Part shown: piece by piece, positions 17,893 through 26,997 of the stretch | Layout: each line of letters begins with the position of its first letter | Position numbering within the stretch: position 1 is the first letter of the stretch | DNA from: an uncultured Pelagibacteraceae bacterium | GTDB taxonomy: Bacteria; Pseudomonadota; Alphaproteobacteria; Pelagibacterales; Pelagibacteraceae | Reading direction: 5' to 3' | DNA length: 64,000 nt | Assembly (NCBI GenBank): GCA_902582605.1 | Contig: CACHSP010000002.1 | Coordinates: forward strand, 1-64,000 | Translations under genes and position numbers: made by a program | The notes under the pieces: generated by a model | What the model was told of the DNA's origin: nothing | The model's input: only the letters and a program-made list of their open reading frames with translations | Databases searched by the model: none

Positions 17893-19101
17893 TTAAACAT
17901 ATTCAGGATTTAACCTATTTCTAACCACTAACAAAGCAATTAAAGATAAGAAAATATACACAAATGAAATCACTGCTATTTGCTCAATAGTAAAGCCTTT
18001 GTCAATTAACAAGCCAAATAAAGCTGTGCCAAAGGCAGTAGAAAATACCATCAATGCTGTTGTTAATGCTTTAATTGATCCAATGTATTTTACGCCATAA
18101 ATCTCAGCCCAAGTCGAAGACCCCAAAACATTCGCAAGCCCATTTGAAATTCCAATTAAACCAAGGAATATAAAAGCAGAAATAGAAATATCTAAATAAA
18201 ACAAAACCAACATTGATATCAACAAAGGTATATTCATAAAAATCAATAATTTTCTACTAGTAAATTTATCGATTAAAAAACCAGAGCCTAATAAAGTAAT
18301 GACTGACAAAATAGAATAAGCCATAAATGATTGTGCTATGACAAATTCACCCCACTCTTTTGATTCTGTTATATATGACTGATAAACAAATACACCAGTA
18401 GCAATCCAAGGCATTGCTAACATATTCAAACAAACTATATAAAATCTATAATCTTTTAAAACCTCAACACGTGTCCAATTTTTTATTTCTTTTTCAACAA
18501 AATTTTGATCATTTACATCTTCTCTAGAATCAAAATTCAGGTTTTTGATTAACGCAAAAGAAATAAATGGTAAAAAAAATAGAATTAATACAGAAATAGA
18601 TAACCAAATGTTTTGCCAAGCAGTTAAAGTAAGTAAATAGACAATTAAAACTGGTAAAATAAATTCTGCAGTTGATAATCCAAACCATCCAACACTTAGA
18701 GCTTTGCCTCTAGATTTAGTAAAAAATCTTGAAATTGTTGTAGTTGCAGTATGAGACATTAATCCTTGACCGGAAAACCTCATCAGAAAAACACCAATAA
18801 ATAAAAAAACTATTGATGAAATTTTTGAAAAGAAAAAACAAGAAAAAGCTAACATTAAAGTTACATATAAAGCAAATTTAAAAATATTTATGTCATCAAT
18901 TTTTTTACCAACCCAAATTAAAAGGAAGCTACTTAATAATGTTGCCGAAGCATAAATTGAGCCAAATTGTCCATGAGTTATTGAAAGTGTTTCTCTAATA
19001 CTTGAATTAAATAAACCAAGAAAAAAACTCTGTCCAAAACTAGAAAAAAATGTAAAGATAAATCCAAATATAATTACTTTTAAACTTAAACTTTTAAACA
19101 T
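17893..19101 (-). CDS. MFS transporter
   Basis: A 402-residue polytopic membrane protein with 12 predicted spans in two six-helix halves separated by a hydrophilic loop (about residues 195-210, FDSREDVNDQNFVEKEIK). The first-half loop LIWVGKKIDD corresponds to the MFS motif A region. The segment RFSGQGLMSHTATTTISRFFTKSRGKALSVG resembles monocarboxylate/oxalate-formate antiporter-like MFS carriers. The substrate is unknown. It is divergent from the dehydrogenase at 19110 with only eight bases between, so the promoter of one must lie within the other. Confidence 0.85.
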   Translation of the reverse strand: MFKSLSLKVIIFGFIFTFFSSFGQSFFLGLFNSSIRETLSITHGQFGSIYASATLLSSFLLIWVGKKIDDINIFKFALYVTLMLAFSCFFFSKISSIVFLFIGVFLMRFSGQGLMSHTATTTISRFFTKSRGKALSVGWFGLSTAEFILPVLIVYLLTLTAWQNIWLSISVLILFFLPFISFALIKNLNFDSREDVNDQNFVEKEIKNWTRVEVLKDYRFYIVCLNMLAMPWIATGVFVYQSYITESKEWGEFVIAQSFMAYSILSVITLLGSGFLIDKFTSRKLLIFMNIPLLISMLVLFYLDISISAFIFLGLIGISNGLANVLGSSTWAEIYGVKYIGSIKALTTALMVFSTAFGTALFGLLIDKGFTIEQIAVISFVYIFLSLIALLVVRNRLNPEYV

Positions 19102-19109
19102 AATAAATT

Positions 19110-19979
19110 ATGAGCTGTAATGTTGCTTTCATAGGTCTTGGTGTAATGGGCTATCCAATGGCAGGTTATATATCAAAAGGTGGTCACAATGTAACTGTTT
19201 TTAATCGTACAAAATCAAAAGCTGAAAAATGGATTGGAGAATACAAAGGTAAAATGGCTGAAACTCCAGCGGATGCAGCTAAAGATGCTGAATACATTTT
19301 TACCTGTGTTGGTAATGATAATGATTTAAGAGAAGTAACTTTTGGTGACAAAGGAGCTTTCAAAACAATTAAAAAGGGCGCAGTCTATATTGATAATACT
19401 ACAGCCTCAGCAACAATTGCTAGAGAGATTTATGATTATGCAAAGAAAAATGGATTTGGCGCATTAGATGCTCCTGTATCTGGTGGACAAGCTGGAGCAG
19501 AGAATGGTGCATTAACAGTGATGATTGGTGGCGATCAAGCTGACTTTGATAAAGCAAAAGACAAAATTGATTGCTACAGCAAAAAAATGAAATTGCTTGG
19601 TAAAGCTGGTTGCGGACAATTAGCTAAGATGGTTAACCAAATTTGTATAGCGGGACTTGTTCAAGGTCTATCTGAAGGAATTAACTTTGGAATGAAAGCT
19701 GGATTAAATATGGAGGATGTAATCGAAGTTATTTCAAAAGGTGCAGCTCAGTCTTGGCAAATGGAAAATAGATACAAAACGATGATTGATGATAAGTTCG
19801 ATTTTGGTTTTGCAGTTGACTGGATGAGAAAAGATTTAAAGATTGCAATGGATGAAGCAAAAAATAATGGTTCATTATTACCTGTAACAGAACTTGTAGA
19901 TAAGTTTTATGGAGAAGTTCAAGGTTTAGGCGGAAATCGTTGGGATACTTCAAGCTTAATAAAAAGATTTAGAAAGTAA
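19110..19979 (+). CDS. NAD(P)-dependent 3-hydroxyisobutyrate dehydrogenase-family oxidoreductase
   Basis: Beta-hydroxyacid dehydrogenase (289 residues). The N-terminal Rossmann motif is GLGVMGYPMAGYI followed by NRTKSKAEK, where the Arg suggests NADP(H). The substrate-binding loop is DAPVSGGQAGAENGALTVMIGG and the catalytic-lysine segment is GQLAKMVNQI (about 171-180). Family members act on 3-hydroxyisobutyrate, tartronate semialdehyde or succinic semialdehyde; the sequence does not separate these. It is followed after three bases by a flavin-binding protein and probably co-transcribed with it. Confidence 0.88.
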   Translation: MSCNVAFIGLGVMGYPMAGYISKGGHNVTVFNRTKSKAEKWIGEYKGKMAETPADAAKDAEYIFTCVGNDNDLREVTFGDKGAFKTIKKGAVYIDNTTASATIAREIYDYAKKNGFGALDAPVSGGQAGAENGALTVMIGGDQADFDKAKDKIDCYSKKMKLLGKAGCGQLAKMVNQICIAGLVQGLSEGINFGMKAGLNMEDVIEVISKGAAQSWQMENRYKTMIDDKFDFGFAVDWMRKDLKIAMDEAKNNGSLLPVTELVDKFYGEVQGLGGNRWDTSSLIKRFRK

Positions 19980-19982
19980 TGT

Positions 19983-20582
19983 ATGCAACCAGCATACTAT
20001 GAAAATTTCGAGGAAATTCAAAATAAGTATTGGTCTATGCTCGATGATGCTGTGACTAATAGAGGATCTCCTTTTAGAATTCCTGTCTTTATTTGTGCAC
20101 ACCAAGATGAGGTAGATGGAAGAATTGTTGTTCTTAGAAAATCAGATAGAGCAAATAATCTATTACAATTTCATACTGATTTAAGATCACCAAAAGTAGA
20201 AATTCTTAAAAAAAATAAGAATGCCTCTCTAGTTTTCTACGATAAAGAAGAAAAGATACAATTAAGAGTAAAGGTAGAATGTGAAGTTAATAATCAAAAT
20301 TCTACAACAGAAGAGTCATGGAAAAAAACTCAACATATAAGCAGACGTTGCTATTTAACTGATAGTCCTCCAGGGACTGCTTCAGAAAATCCAACATCTG
20401 GAATGATATCCAAATTAGAAGATTTTGATTATACCATGGAACAAAGTGAGGAAGGTTATAAAAACTTTACTGTTATTAAATGTAAGATTAAATCTATTGA
20501 GTGGCTATATCTTGCAGCAAAAGGACATCGAAGAGCAAAGTTTGATTTAGAAGCTAATGAAAATGCTTGGCTAGTTCCATAA
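19983..20582 (+). CDS. Pyridoxamine 5'-phosphate oxidase-family FMN-binding protein
   Basis: A 199-residue split-barrel flavoprotein of the PNPOx-like group (Alr4036 type). Visible features are FRIPVFICAHQDEVDGRIVVLRKSD, where the RIVVLR strand binds FMN, the HTDLRSPKVEIL helix, and the C-terminal IKSIEWLYLAAKGHRRAKF. It lacks the full set of pyridoxal-phosphate-specific residues, so a general flavin reductase or haem/FMN-linked role is possible. It follows the dehydrogenase at 19110 by three bases. Confidence 0.8.
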   Translation: MQPAYYENFEEIQNKYWSMLDDAVTNRGSPFRIPVFICAHQDEVDGRIVVLRKSDRANNLLQFHTDLRSPKVEILKKNKNASLVFYDKEEKIQLRVKVECEVNNQNSTTEESWKKTQHISRRCYLTDSPPGTASENPTSGMISKLEDFDYTMEQSEEGYKNFTVIKCKIKSIEWLYLAAKGHRRAKFDLEANENAWLVP

Positions 20583-20596
20583 CAAATTTTTATACC

Positions 20597-21763
20597 CTAA
20601 AACGTTCCCTTATCTATAGCTTTCAAAACAAATAATTTGTAATTGTAGTTTCGATGTACTGCGTGGGTGTAAACAATTCGATTATCATCAAAGTTGATAA
20701 GCAATGCAATTCCACCATATCCATCCATACCCATCACCGTATCACTTATACCAGGATAATTGGTATGAAAAAAACCTGCGTAAGATTTTGAATAACCATC
20801 ACCTTGTATATATCCTTTAATAACTCTGTTTGCATAAACGTCCTTAAGATAATTTCCTATACATGTATCACTGTTCCAGTCATTCAAGATGGCTATGCCA
20901 ATTCTTAATGTATCGTAACGTGTTGCTTTAAAATTTGATTGAATAACACCCTTTGACTCAATTCCAGTACCATTAAACTCTAACCTTCCAGCAAGACCAA
21001 CATGATCTTTTAGGACATCATTAATAAATGAAGAAAATTTATGCCCAGTTTTAAATGAAATATAATTCAAAGCTACATTGGGAGAAAATTGCGAGTATTT
21101 AAAACGTTTTTTTGCTGGTTTAGTATTTGCTAATTCATTATTTGCAATATCAGCAATAGTTAAATCACCTATATCTCTTCCTGAGCTTAAATAATTATTT
21201 TTAATATATTTTTGATCACCTGTGCTGGCATTGATAACATCTTGCACTGTAGCTGTTTCTAGCAGCGTTCCTTTAACGATTGGCCAATCAGCTAAAGATG
21301 ATGATAAAGAATTAATGTAACCTTTACAGATCGCATGACCCATGAGGTAACCACCTAAACTTTTGCCTAAAGACATACTGTATATCATCGTGTCATTATC
21401 TATTAAATCTCCAAATCTTTCAGGGGGAGATAGCTGATCAATAACAATCTCTCCATCTTCATACATCAAATAACTAATTAGACCTGTCGACTGCATCTTC
21501 TTAACAATTTTTTTTATGATCTTTGGTTCTTTTTGAAGATTAAATTTTAAAGCAGTTGGTTGAGAAGATGGTTTGGTATAAAACTGATTACTTAACCCTC
21601 TAATGTTATAAGTAAGAAAATGGTATTGCAGTGTCTCAAGATTTGGATTTTTTAATTCCTCAGGAATTTGTCTATTTTTCCATGTTTTAACTTTTTTACT
21701 TTCTGCAAAAACGTTACTACTCAATAACAAACCTATAACCACGACCCAAAAAATCTTTTTCAT
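20597..21763 (-). CDS. Exported serine hydrolase (beta-lactamase/class C family)
   Basis: A 388-residue secreted protein. The signal peptide (MKKIFWVVVIGLLLSSNVFA) is followed by a penicillin-binding-protein/beta-lactamase fold. The SxxK nucleophile motif is SLGK within YSMSLGKSLGGYL, and a YSQFSPN segment stands at the YxN position. These proteins are usually esterases or D-amino-acid peptidases rather than antibiotic-resistance enzymes, and nothing here suggests resistance. It lies nine bases downstream of a carbonic-anhydrase-like gene on the same strand. Confidence 0.8.
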   Translation of the reverse strand: MKKIFWVVVIGLLLSSNVFAESKKVKTWKNRQIPEELKNPNLETLQYHFLTYNIRGLSNQFYTKPSSQPTALKFNLQKEPKIIKKIVKKMQSTGLISYLMYEDGEIVIDQLSPPERFGDLIDNDTMIYSMSLGKSLGGYLMGHAICKGYINSLSSSLADWPIVKGTLLETATVQDVINASTGDQKYIKNNYLSSGRDIGDLTIADIANNELANTKPAKKRFKYSQFSPNVALNYISFKTGHKFSSFINDVLKDHVGLAGRLEFNGTGIESKGVIQSNFKATRYDTLRIGIAILNDWNSDTCIGNYLKDVYANRVIKGYIQGDGYSKSYAGFFHTNYPGISDTVMGMDGYGGIALLINFDDNRIVYTHAVHRNYNYKLFVLKAIDKGTF

Positions 21764-21772
21764 AATTAATCC

Positions 21773-22285
21773 TTAAAAAATTGATTTCGAATATTTTTTC
21801 CAGTTATCTTGATAGTGTTTTGTGTTTTCAAATACAGCTTTTTTTTCTTCCTCTGTAACTTCTCTTACTACCTTACCAGGTGAACCAATTACTAAAGAGT
21901 TGTCTGGTATTTCTTTATTTTCAGTAATTAAAGCTTTTGCACCTATGATGCAGTTTTTTCCAATCTTAGCGTTATTTAGAATCACTGCACCTATTCCAAT
22001 TAAACTGTTGTCCCCTATCGTGCACCCATGAAGCATAACCATATGTCCGACAGTTACATCTTTACCAACTTTAATTGGATATCCTGGATCGGTATGCAAT
22101 ACACATCCATCTTGAACATTTGATCCCTCACCTATATGAATATTTTCAATATCTCCTCTTAAAGTTGCATTAAACCAAACACTTGTATTTTTTTCTAAAG
22201 TAACATCACCTATGACGACCGCATTAGGTGCTACCCAATTTTCGCCAGAGTTTTTTGGTTTTTTATCTTTTAAATCGTAAAACAT
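21773..22285 (-). CDS. Gamma-carbonic anhydrase-like hexapeptide-repeat protein
   Basis: A 170-residue left-handed beta-helix protein of the YrdA/PaaY/CaiE group. Hexapeptide repeats run from about residue 18 to 140 (for example [28 protein letters not shown]). The zinc ligands of gamma-carbonic anhydrases are plausibly present in LHTD and in GHMVMLHGC. Members of the group include real carbonic anhydrases and thioesterase-like proteins, so the activity is not certain. It is divergent from a thioredoxin-fold gene at 22306, leaving 20 bp between start codons. Confidence 0.87.
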   Translation of the reverse strand: MFYDLKDKKPKNSGENWVAPNAVVIGDVTLEKNTSVWFNATLRGDIENIHIGEGSNVQDGCVLHTDPGYPIKVGKDVTVGHMVMLHGCTIGDNSLIGIGAVILNNAKIGKNCIIGAKALITENKEIPDNSLVIGSPGKVVREVTEEEKKAVFENTKHYQDNWKKYSKSIF

Positions 22286-22305
22286 AATTTATATATTATT
22301 ACATT

Positions 22306-22860
22306 ATGCCAATACAAACTCCAATATGTGATTTCGGTCAAAAGGCTCACGACTTTAAGCTTAAATCAACTGATAGTAAAATTTTATCTTTAGAGGACGT
22401 TAAAGGTGAAAGTGGAACCTTAATAATGTTTATTTGCAACCATTGTCCCTATGTTAAAGCAGTTACAAAGGATATTTCTGAGGATACCAAAAAATTGAAA
22501 GATTTAGGAATTAACTCTGTAGCAATCTGTGCCAATGATGCTGAGAATTATCCAGAAGACTCGTTTGAAAATATGATTGAATTTGCAAAAAAAAATCAAT
22601 TCGGTTTTCCATATTTGGTTGATGAAACGCAAGAAATAGCCAGAACTTATGATGCTGTATGTACTCCAGATTTTTTTGGATACAACAAAAATTTGGAGCT
22701 TCAATATCGAGGCAGATTAAGAGAATTAAAAAATTTAATTCCTGTAAGGGATGGTGATAGTGATTTATTTAATGCAATGAAACAAATTGCTGAAACTGGT
22801 AAAGGACCTGAAAATCAAACTCCGAGTGCTGGCTGTAGTATTAAGTGGAAAAATAGTTAA
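22306..22860 (+). CDS. Thioredoxin-family (AhpC/TSA-like) protein
   Basis: A 184-residue thiol-disulfide protein of the redoxin group. The active-site region is FICNHCPYVKAV, with a CxxC pair. The following AICANDAENYPEDSFENM and the FGYNKNLELQYRGR segment are characteristic of the cytosolic 'thioredoxin family protein' clade related to peroxiredoxins. There is no signal peptide. Its stop codon overlaps the ATG of the glycosyltransferase at 22860, suggesting translational coupling, though a shared function is not evident. Confidence 0.87.
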   Translation: MPIQTPICDFGQKAHDFKLKSTDSKILSLEDVKGESGTLIMFICNHCPYVKAVTKDISEDTKKLKDLGINSVAICANDAENYPEDSFENMIEFAKKNQFGFPYLVDETQEIARTYDAVCTPDFFGYNKNLELQYRGRLRELKNLIPVRDGDSDLFNAMKQIAETGKGPENQTPSAGCSIKWKNS

Positions 22861-23942
22861 TGTATTTAATTGTTACGAGATCTTTTCCACCAGAGGTGGG
22901 TGGTATGCAAAGTTTAATGTGGGGTTTGGCAAAAGAAATGTCTAAAAACTTTATGGTCAAGGTTTTTGCTGATCACTACGAGAATCATAAAGAATTTGAT
23001 AAAAAAGTAAATTTTTCAATTGAGAGAGTTGGTGGAATTAAATTCCTAAGAAAGATTAGAAAAGCACAGCTAATTAATGAATATTTAAAAGAAAGGAAAG
23101 TTCAAGGTGTTATAGCTGATCATTGGAAAAGTTTAGAATTAATAGTAACTGATAAAAAAAAATATTGTTTAATTCACGGAAAAGAAATCAATCACGCTAA
23201 AGGAAGCTCTTTAAATAAAAGAGCAAACAAAGTTTTAAATAGTGTTGAAAAAGTAATAGCAAATTCTGAATATACAAAAAATTTAGCCATTCAAAATGGT
23301 ATAGAACAAGAAAAAGTTGTTGTGATAAATCCAGGAATTAGCCCTGCCCAAGAATTAAATAAGACATCGTTAACTAAAGTTGAAAGCTTACTTAAAACAA
23401 AATCACCACGTTTAATTACAGTTTCAAGATTTGATAAAAGAAAAAATCATGAAAAAGTGTTGATGGCTCTGAGAAACTTAAAACAAATTTATCCAAATAT
23501 TGTTTACATTTGCATTGGGTATGGAGAAGAAGAACAAAATTTAAAAGATTTGGTAAATGAACTCGATTTAAGTGGGCAAGTTATGTTTTTTAAAGAGATA
23601 ACTGATGACCTTAAAAATGCTTTGGTGGCAAAATCAAATATATTTGTGATGCCATCAGTAAAATATAAAAGCTCAGTTGAAGGTTTTGGTATAGCTTATA
23701 TAGAGGCTGCACAATATGGAGTTCCCTCTTTAGGTGGAGCTGATGGAGGTGCAGCAGATGCAATTCAACACGATAAAACTGGATTAATATGTGATGGAAA
23801 TAATCTAGATGAAATTTATTCATCATTAAATTCTATGATTGAAAATAAAAAATATTTGCATTTTGGTAAAAATGCAAAAGAGTTGTCATCTAAATTCGAT
23901 TGGTCCAATACTATTGATGAATATAAAAAAGTTTTAGTTTAA
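22860..23942 (+). CDS. Glycosyltransferase family 4 (GT-B)
   Basis: A 360-residue retaining GT-B glycosyltransferase. The N-terminus (TRSFPPEVGGMQSLMWGL) holds the acceptor-side glycine loop. The donor domain shows VSRFDKRKNHEKVLMAL, FMPSVKYKSSVEGFGIAYIEAAQYG with the conserved E-x7-E-type segment, and GGADGGAADAI. It probably adds a sugar to a lipid or surface glycan in the cytoplasm. Donor and acceptor are unknown. It ends against the convergent tctA gene with a four-base overlap. Confidence 0.88.
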   Translation: MYLIVTRSFPPEVGGMQSLMWGLAKEMSKNFMVKVFADHYENHKEFDKKVNFSIERVGGIKFLRKIRKAQLINEYLKERKVQGVIADHWKSLELIVTDKKKYCLIHGKEINHAKGSSLNKRANKVLNSVEKVIANSEYTKNLAIQNGIEQEKVVVINPGISPAQELNKTSLTKVESLLKTKSPRLITVSRFDKRKNHEKVLMALRNLKQIYPNIVYICIGYGEEEQNLKDLVNELDLSGQVMFFKEITDDLKNALVAKSNIFVMPSVKYKSSVEGFGIAYIEAAQYGVPSLGGADGGAADAIQHDKTGLICDGNNLDEIYSSLNSMIENKKYLHFGKNAKELSSKFDWSNTIDEYKKVLV

Positions 23943-25441
23943 GATTTTTTTTTCGAAAAAGTTTTATAGATATGCCACAGAACAATAAGAATTGTTGTAA
24001 CCAATATACAAACTGTCAGAGTTCTGTCCCATAGAAACTCCCAAGATCCATTACTTAAAAGTAATGATCTTCTTAGATTTTCCTCCATCAAGCCCCCCAG
24101 AACGAACGCTAGTATTAAAGGTGGCATAGGAAAATCATAAAGTCGTAAAAATGTTGCAACAACTGCTATGCCAATCATTAAATAAATATCAAAATTATTA
24201 AATGACATCACATAAATTCCTGTAATAGAAAAAAATAAGATTAATGGAATCAAATAATTTTTTGGGACTGCAAGAATTCTAGCGATGTAGGGAATTAATG
24301 GTAAATTTAATATTAATAATATTACCATTCCAATATACATCGACATTATTACTGACCAAAAAATTTCAGGATTAGTCATATAAAGTCTTGGACCTGGCTG
24401 TATACCAAAGCCCAAAAGTGCACCAAGCATTACGGCTGTTGTTCCACTTCCCGGTATACCTAAAGTTAACATTGGTACAAAAGAACCAGAGCATGCTGCA
24501 TTATTTGCTGTTTCAGGTGCAGACAATCCATTCACACTTCCTTTTCCAAATTTTTCTTTTTCTTCATCCTTTACTAAATTTCTTTCCATTCCATATGCTA
24601 AGAATGATGCAATAGTGGCACCTGCACCAGGTAATACTCCAATCAAGAAACCAATAACTGAGGATCTTGGAATAGTTCGATACATTTTACCTCGTTCTTC
24701 TTTATTAATTCTTATTGATCCAAGTTCTGTTAGTGAAACTTGTTTTGCTGCAGCTGTTGGATCATTTCGCTTTAATATGATTGTTAAAGCTTCACTCATC
24801 GCAAATGTTGACATAACCACCAAAACGAAGCTTATTCCATCTGTTAAATTCATATTATCAAAAGTAAATCTTGTAATATCAGATAGAGAGTCTTGACCAA
24901 CAGATGCTAGCATCAAACCAAGTACAACCATCATCATCGCTTTTAAGAATTGTCCTTTAGATGAAAAAGCTGCTATTGCCGTTAACCCTAAAATCATTAA
25001 TGCGAAATAATCTGGCGATCTAAAAGATAAACTTACTTTTGATAAACTTGGAGCCATAAACAATAAATAAATTGCTGATAGTGTTCCACCTGCAAATGAA
25101 CTCCAAGCAGCGATAGCTAATGCTTTACCGGCTTTACCTTGTTGTGCCATTGGATATCCGTCAAAAGAAGTTGCGACAGTTCCTGGAACTCCTGGTGCAT
25201 TTAACAAAATGGAGGAGGTAGAACCACCAAATACTGCCCCATAATAAACTCCAGCCATTAAAATCAAGCCCGTTGCAGGATCAAAACCATAAGTAATTGG
25301 TATCATTAAAGCAATCGCTGTCATGGGACCTAAACCAGGTAACATTCCAATAATTGTTCCAAAGAAACAACCAATCATCACCATAAAAATATTTTGAAAT
25401 GATAATGCTGTAGTTAAACCAATTAATATTCCTTCTGTCAT
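23939..25441 (-). CDS. tctA: Tripartite tricarboxylate transporter, large permease TctA
   Basis: The 500-residue large membrane subunit of a TTT-family carrier. Signatures are the GTIIGMLPGLGPMTAIALMIPITYGFDP block, YYGAVFGGSTSSILLNAPGVPGTVATSFDGYPMAQQGKAG, and the repeated half LPGAGATIASFLAYG, followed by LGIPGSGTTAVMLGAL. It acts with TctB and the TctC receptor to import a carboxylate using the ion gradient. It overlaps tctB by four bases. The substrate may be citrate or another di/tricarboxylate, but many family members have other ligands. Confidence 0.94.
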   Translation of the reverse strand: MTEGILIGLTTALSFQNIFMVMIGCFFGTIIGMLPGLGPMTAIALMIPITYGFDPATGLILMAGVYYGAVFGGSTSSILLNAPGVPGTVATSFDGYPMAQQGKAGKALAIAAWSSFAGGTLSAIYLLFMAPSLSKVSLSFRSPDYFALMILGLTAIAAFSSKGQFLKAMMMVVLGLMLASVGQDSLSDITRFTFDNMNLTDGISFVLVVMSTFAMSEALTIILKRNDPTAAAKQVSLTELGSIRINKEERGKMYRTIPRSSVIGFLIGVLPGAGATIASFLAYGMERNLVKDEEKEKFGKGSVNGLSAPETANNAACSGSFVPMLTLGIPGSGTTAVMLGALLGFGIQPGPRLYMTNPEIFWSVIMSMYIGMVILLILNLPLIPYIARILAVPKNYLIPLILFFSITGIYVMSFNNFDIYLMIGIAVVATFLRLYDFPMPPLILAFVLGGLMEENLRRSLLLSNGSWEFLWDRTLTVCILVTTILIVLWHIYKTFSKKKS

Positions 25442-25908
25442 CCCATCACTCCAATAGATTTTAAAAAGGGATCCCTTAAATAAATTTCAAGAACTCCGTG
25501 AAGCAAATACATAAATCCAGCAACAAATGGAAAAGAAAGTAAAAACATTAAAACCCATCTTCTCTCACCTAAAAAGTAATAAGAGGCAAATAAAAATATA
25601 GATGTAGTTAAAAAGTAACCCACTTTTAAAATTGTTGCCCCGTAGATAATTGCAATTAAAATTAGTAATGCCGTTTTTTTGTATTCTAAAGTTCTATGTT
25701 CAACTTTTATAGTATCTGGATCTGGTAAGATTAATTTTAAACCAGAAAAAAATAAACCAGCATATCCTAAATAAATTGGAAATGTTCTTGCATTAAATGG
25801 TGCATTTTCATCGAACGCAAAAACCTGAATTTGATAAGCTGTATATAAATAAAATGCTGAGAAAATAAAAAAGAGCAGTGATATAATTTTTGTCGTATTT
25901 ATATTCAC
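25438..25908 (-). CDS. tctB: Tripartite tricarboxylate transporter, small permease TctB
   Basis: The 156-residue small membrane subunit with four hydrophobic segments, typical of TctB. The predicted start is GTG at 25908; no in-frame ATG precedes the first membrane helix. The start codon and first codons lie inside a strong hairpin that resembles an intrinsic terminator (25870-25917), an unusual arrangement. It overlaps tctA by four bases. Confidence 0.88.
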   Translation of the reverse strand: MNINTTKIISLLFFIFSAFYLYTAYQIQVFAFDENAPFNARTFPIYLGYAGLFFSGLKLILPDPDTIKVEHRTLEYKKTALLILIAIIYGATILKVGYFLTTSIFLFASYYFLGERRWVLMFLLSFPFVAGFMYLLHGVLEIYLRDPFLKSIGVMG

Positions 25909-25917
25909 TGCTCTTTA
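25870..25917 (-). terminator. Terminator-like hairpin overlapping the tctB start
   Basis: Perfect 11-bp arms (25907-25917 and 25870-25880) can be extended by a TATA-rich inner stem; on the minus strand the hairpin is followed by a T-rich run. It lies just after tctC, and the tctB GTG is in its first arm. Ribosomes initiating on tctB would melt it; without translation it could end transcription after the binding-protein gene. A second small hairpin (TTAATCC/GGATTAA, 25924-25940) covers the tctC stop codon. Confidence 0.7.
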
Positions 25918-25936
25918 AATTAATTAATCCAGAGGA

Positions 25937-26917
25937 TTAAATAACTCCTAGTTTCTTCATAAGAGCTGTCATTTCTTTCGTTTGAGTTTTTAAAAACTTA
26001 ACAAACTTTTTGTCTGGGTTATAAATATTTACCCAAGCATTTCTTGCTCTTACTGCTTCCCATTCAGGAGTTTTTTGTACATCGCCTAACATTTTAGCAA
26101 TAGCTTTTTTATCTTTGCTACTCATGCCTGGAGGGCCAAAAAATCCTCTCCAGTTTACGAATTGTACATCATATCCTTGCTCTTTAAGTGTAGGTGCATC
26201 AGGTGCATCACCAACTCTATCAGGCGCAGTTATACCAATGATTCTTACTTGGTCTCTTGCTCCCATTAATTCACCTAAACCTGTAGATATAATTTGAGTT
26301 TCGCCAGATAAAAGTCCAGCTAATGCTTTTCCACCTGCATCATAAGGAATATAAGCTACAGCATTCGGATCTGCACCAGCAGCTTGAAATGCTAAAGCAC
26401 CAATTAAATGATCCATACTTCCTCTAACAGAACCACCAGCCATTTTTATTGAACTAGGGTTTGCTTTATATGCATCAACAACATCTTTAAAGTTTTTGAA
26501 AGGTGAGTCTTTTGCAACTGCAATTGCACCATAATCACCAATTACTCCAGCAATTGGCACAACATCTTTATAAGATAAAGTTCCACTTCCGCTGACATAA
26601 CCTTTATGTCTTGTAATTGATCTCAAAACTAGTGGTGTTGATTGAACTAAGATTGTATTTTCCGGCTTAGTATTAATCATGTAAGCAAGAGCTTTTCCAC
26701 CACCACCACCTGACATATTTTCAAATGATGCGCTTTTTAAAAATCCAGCTTTTGTCAAAGCTTCTCCAGTACCTCTAGCAGTTCCATCCCAACCACCACC
26801 AGCACCACCACCAATTACAAAGTGTAGTTTTTCAATTGCAATTGAGTTGACTGTAGTTGTTGATAATAAAAGAGCGGCAGAGAATAAAACTGAAAAAAAA
26901 GATTTAATTAGTTTCAT
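25937..26917 (-). CDS. tctC: Tripartite tricarboxylate transporter, periplasmic receptor TctC
   Basis: Periplasmic binding protein of 326 residues (Bug/TctC family). A signal peptide ending near TTVNSIA is followed by IEKLHFVIGGGAGGGWDGTARGTGEAL, whose glycine-rich loop wraps the carboxylate ligand. Later features are KMAGGSVRGSMDHLIGALAFQAAG and PYDAGGKALAGLLSGETQ. It is the first gene of tctC-tctB-tctA and divergent from an AbrB-type membrane protein. The ligand is not predictable. Confidence 0.92.
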   Translation of the reverse strand: MKLIKSFFSVLFSAALLLSTTTVNSIAIEKLHFVIGGGAGGGWDGTARGTGEALTKAGFLKSASFENMSGGGGGKALAYMINTKPENTILVQSTPLVLRSITRHKGYVSGSGTLSYKDVVPIAGVIGDYGAIAVAKDSPFKNFKDVVDAYKANPSSIKMAGGSVRGSMDHLIGALAFQAAGADPNAVAYIPYDAGGKALAGLLSGETQIISTGLGELMGARDQVRIIGITAPDRVGDAPDAPTLKEQGYDVQFVNWRGFFGPPGMSSKDKKAIAKMLGDVQKTPEWEAVRARNAWVNIYNPDKKFVKFLKTQTKEMTALMKKLGVI

Positions 26918-26947
26918 TATTTCCTCTCGTTGTTATAGTTAATTACA

Positions 26948-26974
26948 TAGATTAAACATACTTTTAGTAATCTA
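26948..26974. promoter_or_regulatory. Inverted repeat in the tctC/AbrB divergent promoter region
   Basis: TAGATTA at 26948-26954 and TAATCTA at 26968-26974 form a 7-bp dyad with a 13-bp interior in the 80-bp gap between tctC and the AbrB-type gene. The position suits an operator serving both directions. In AT-rich DNA a 7-bp dyad can arise by chance, so confidence is low. No regulator gene is nearby. Confidence 0.25.
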
Positions 26975-26997
26975 GTCAACAACCAAAGATAGAGCAC

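Noticed and set aside
20597-21763. Beta-lactamase as an antibiotic resistance gene
   Set aside because: The SxxK fold is shared by many esterases and peptidases, and nothing in the sequence or neighbours points to beta-lactam hydrolysis.
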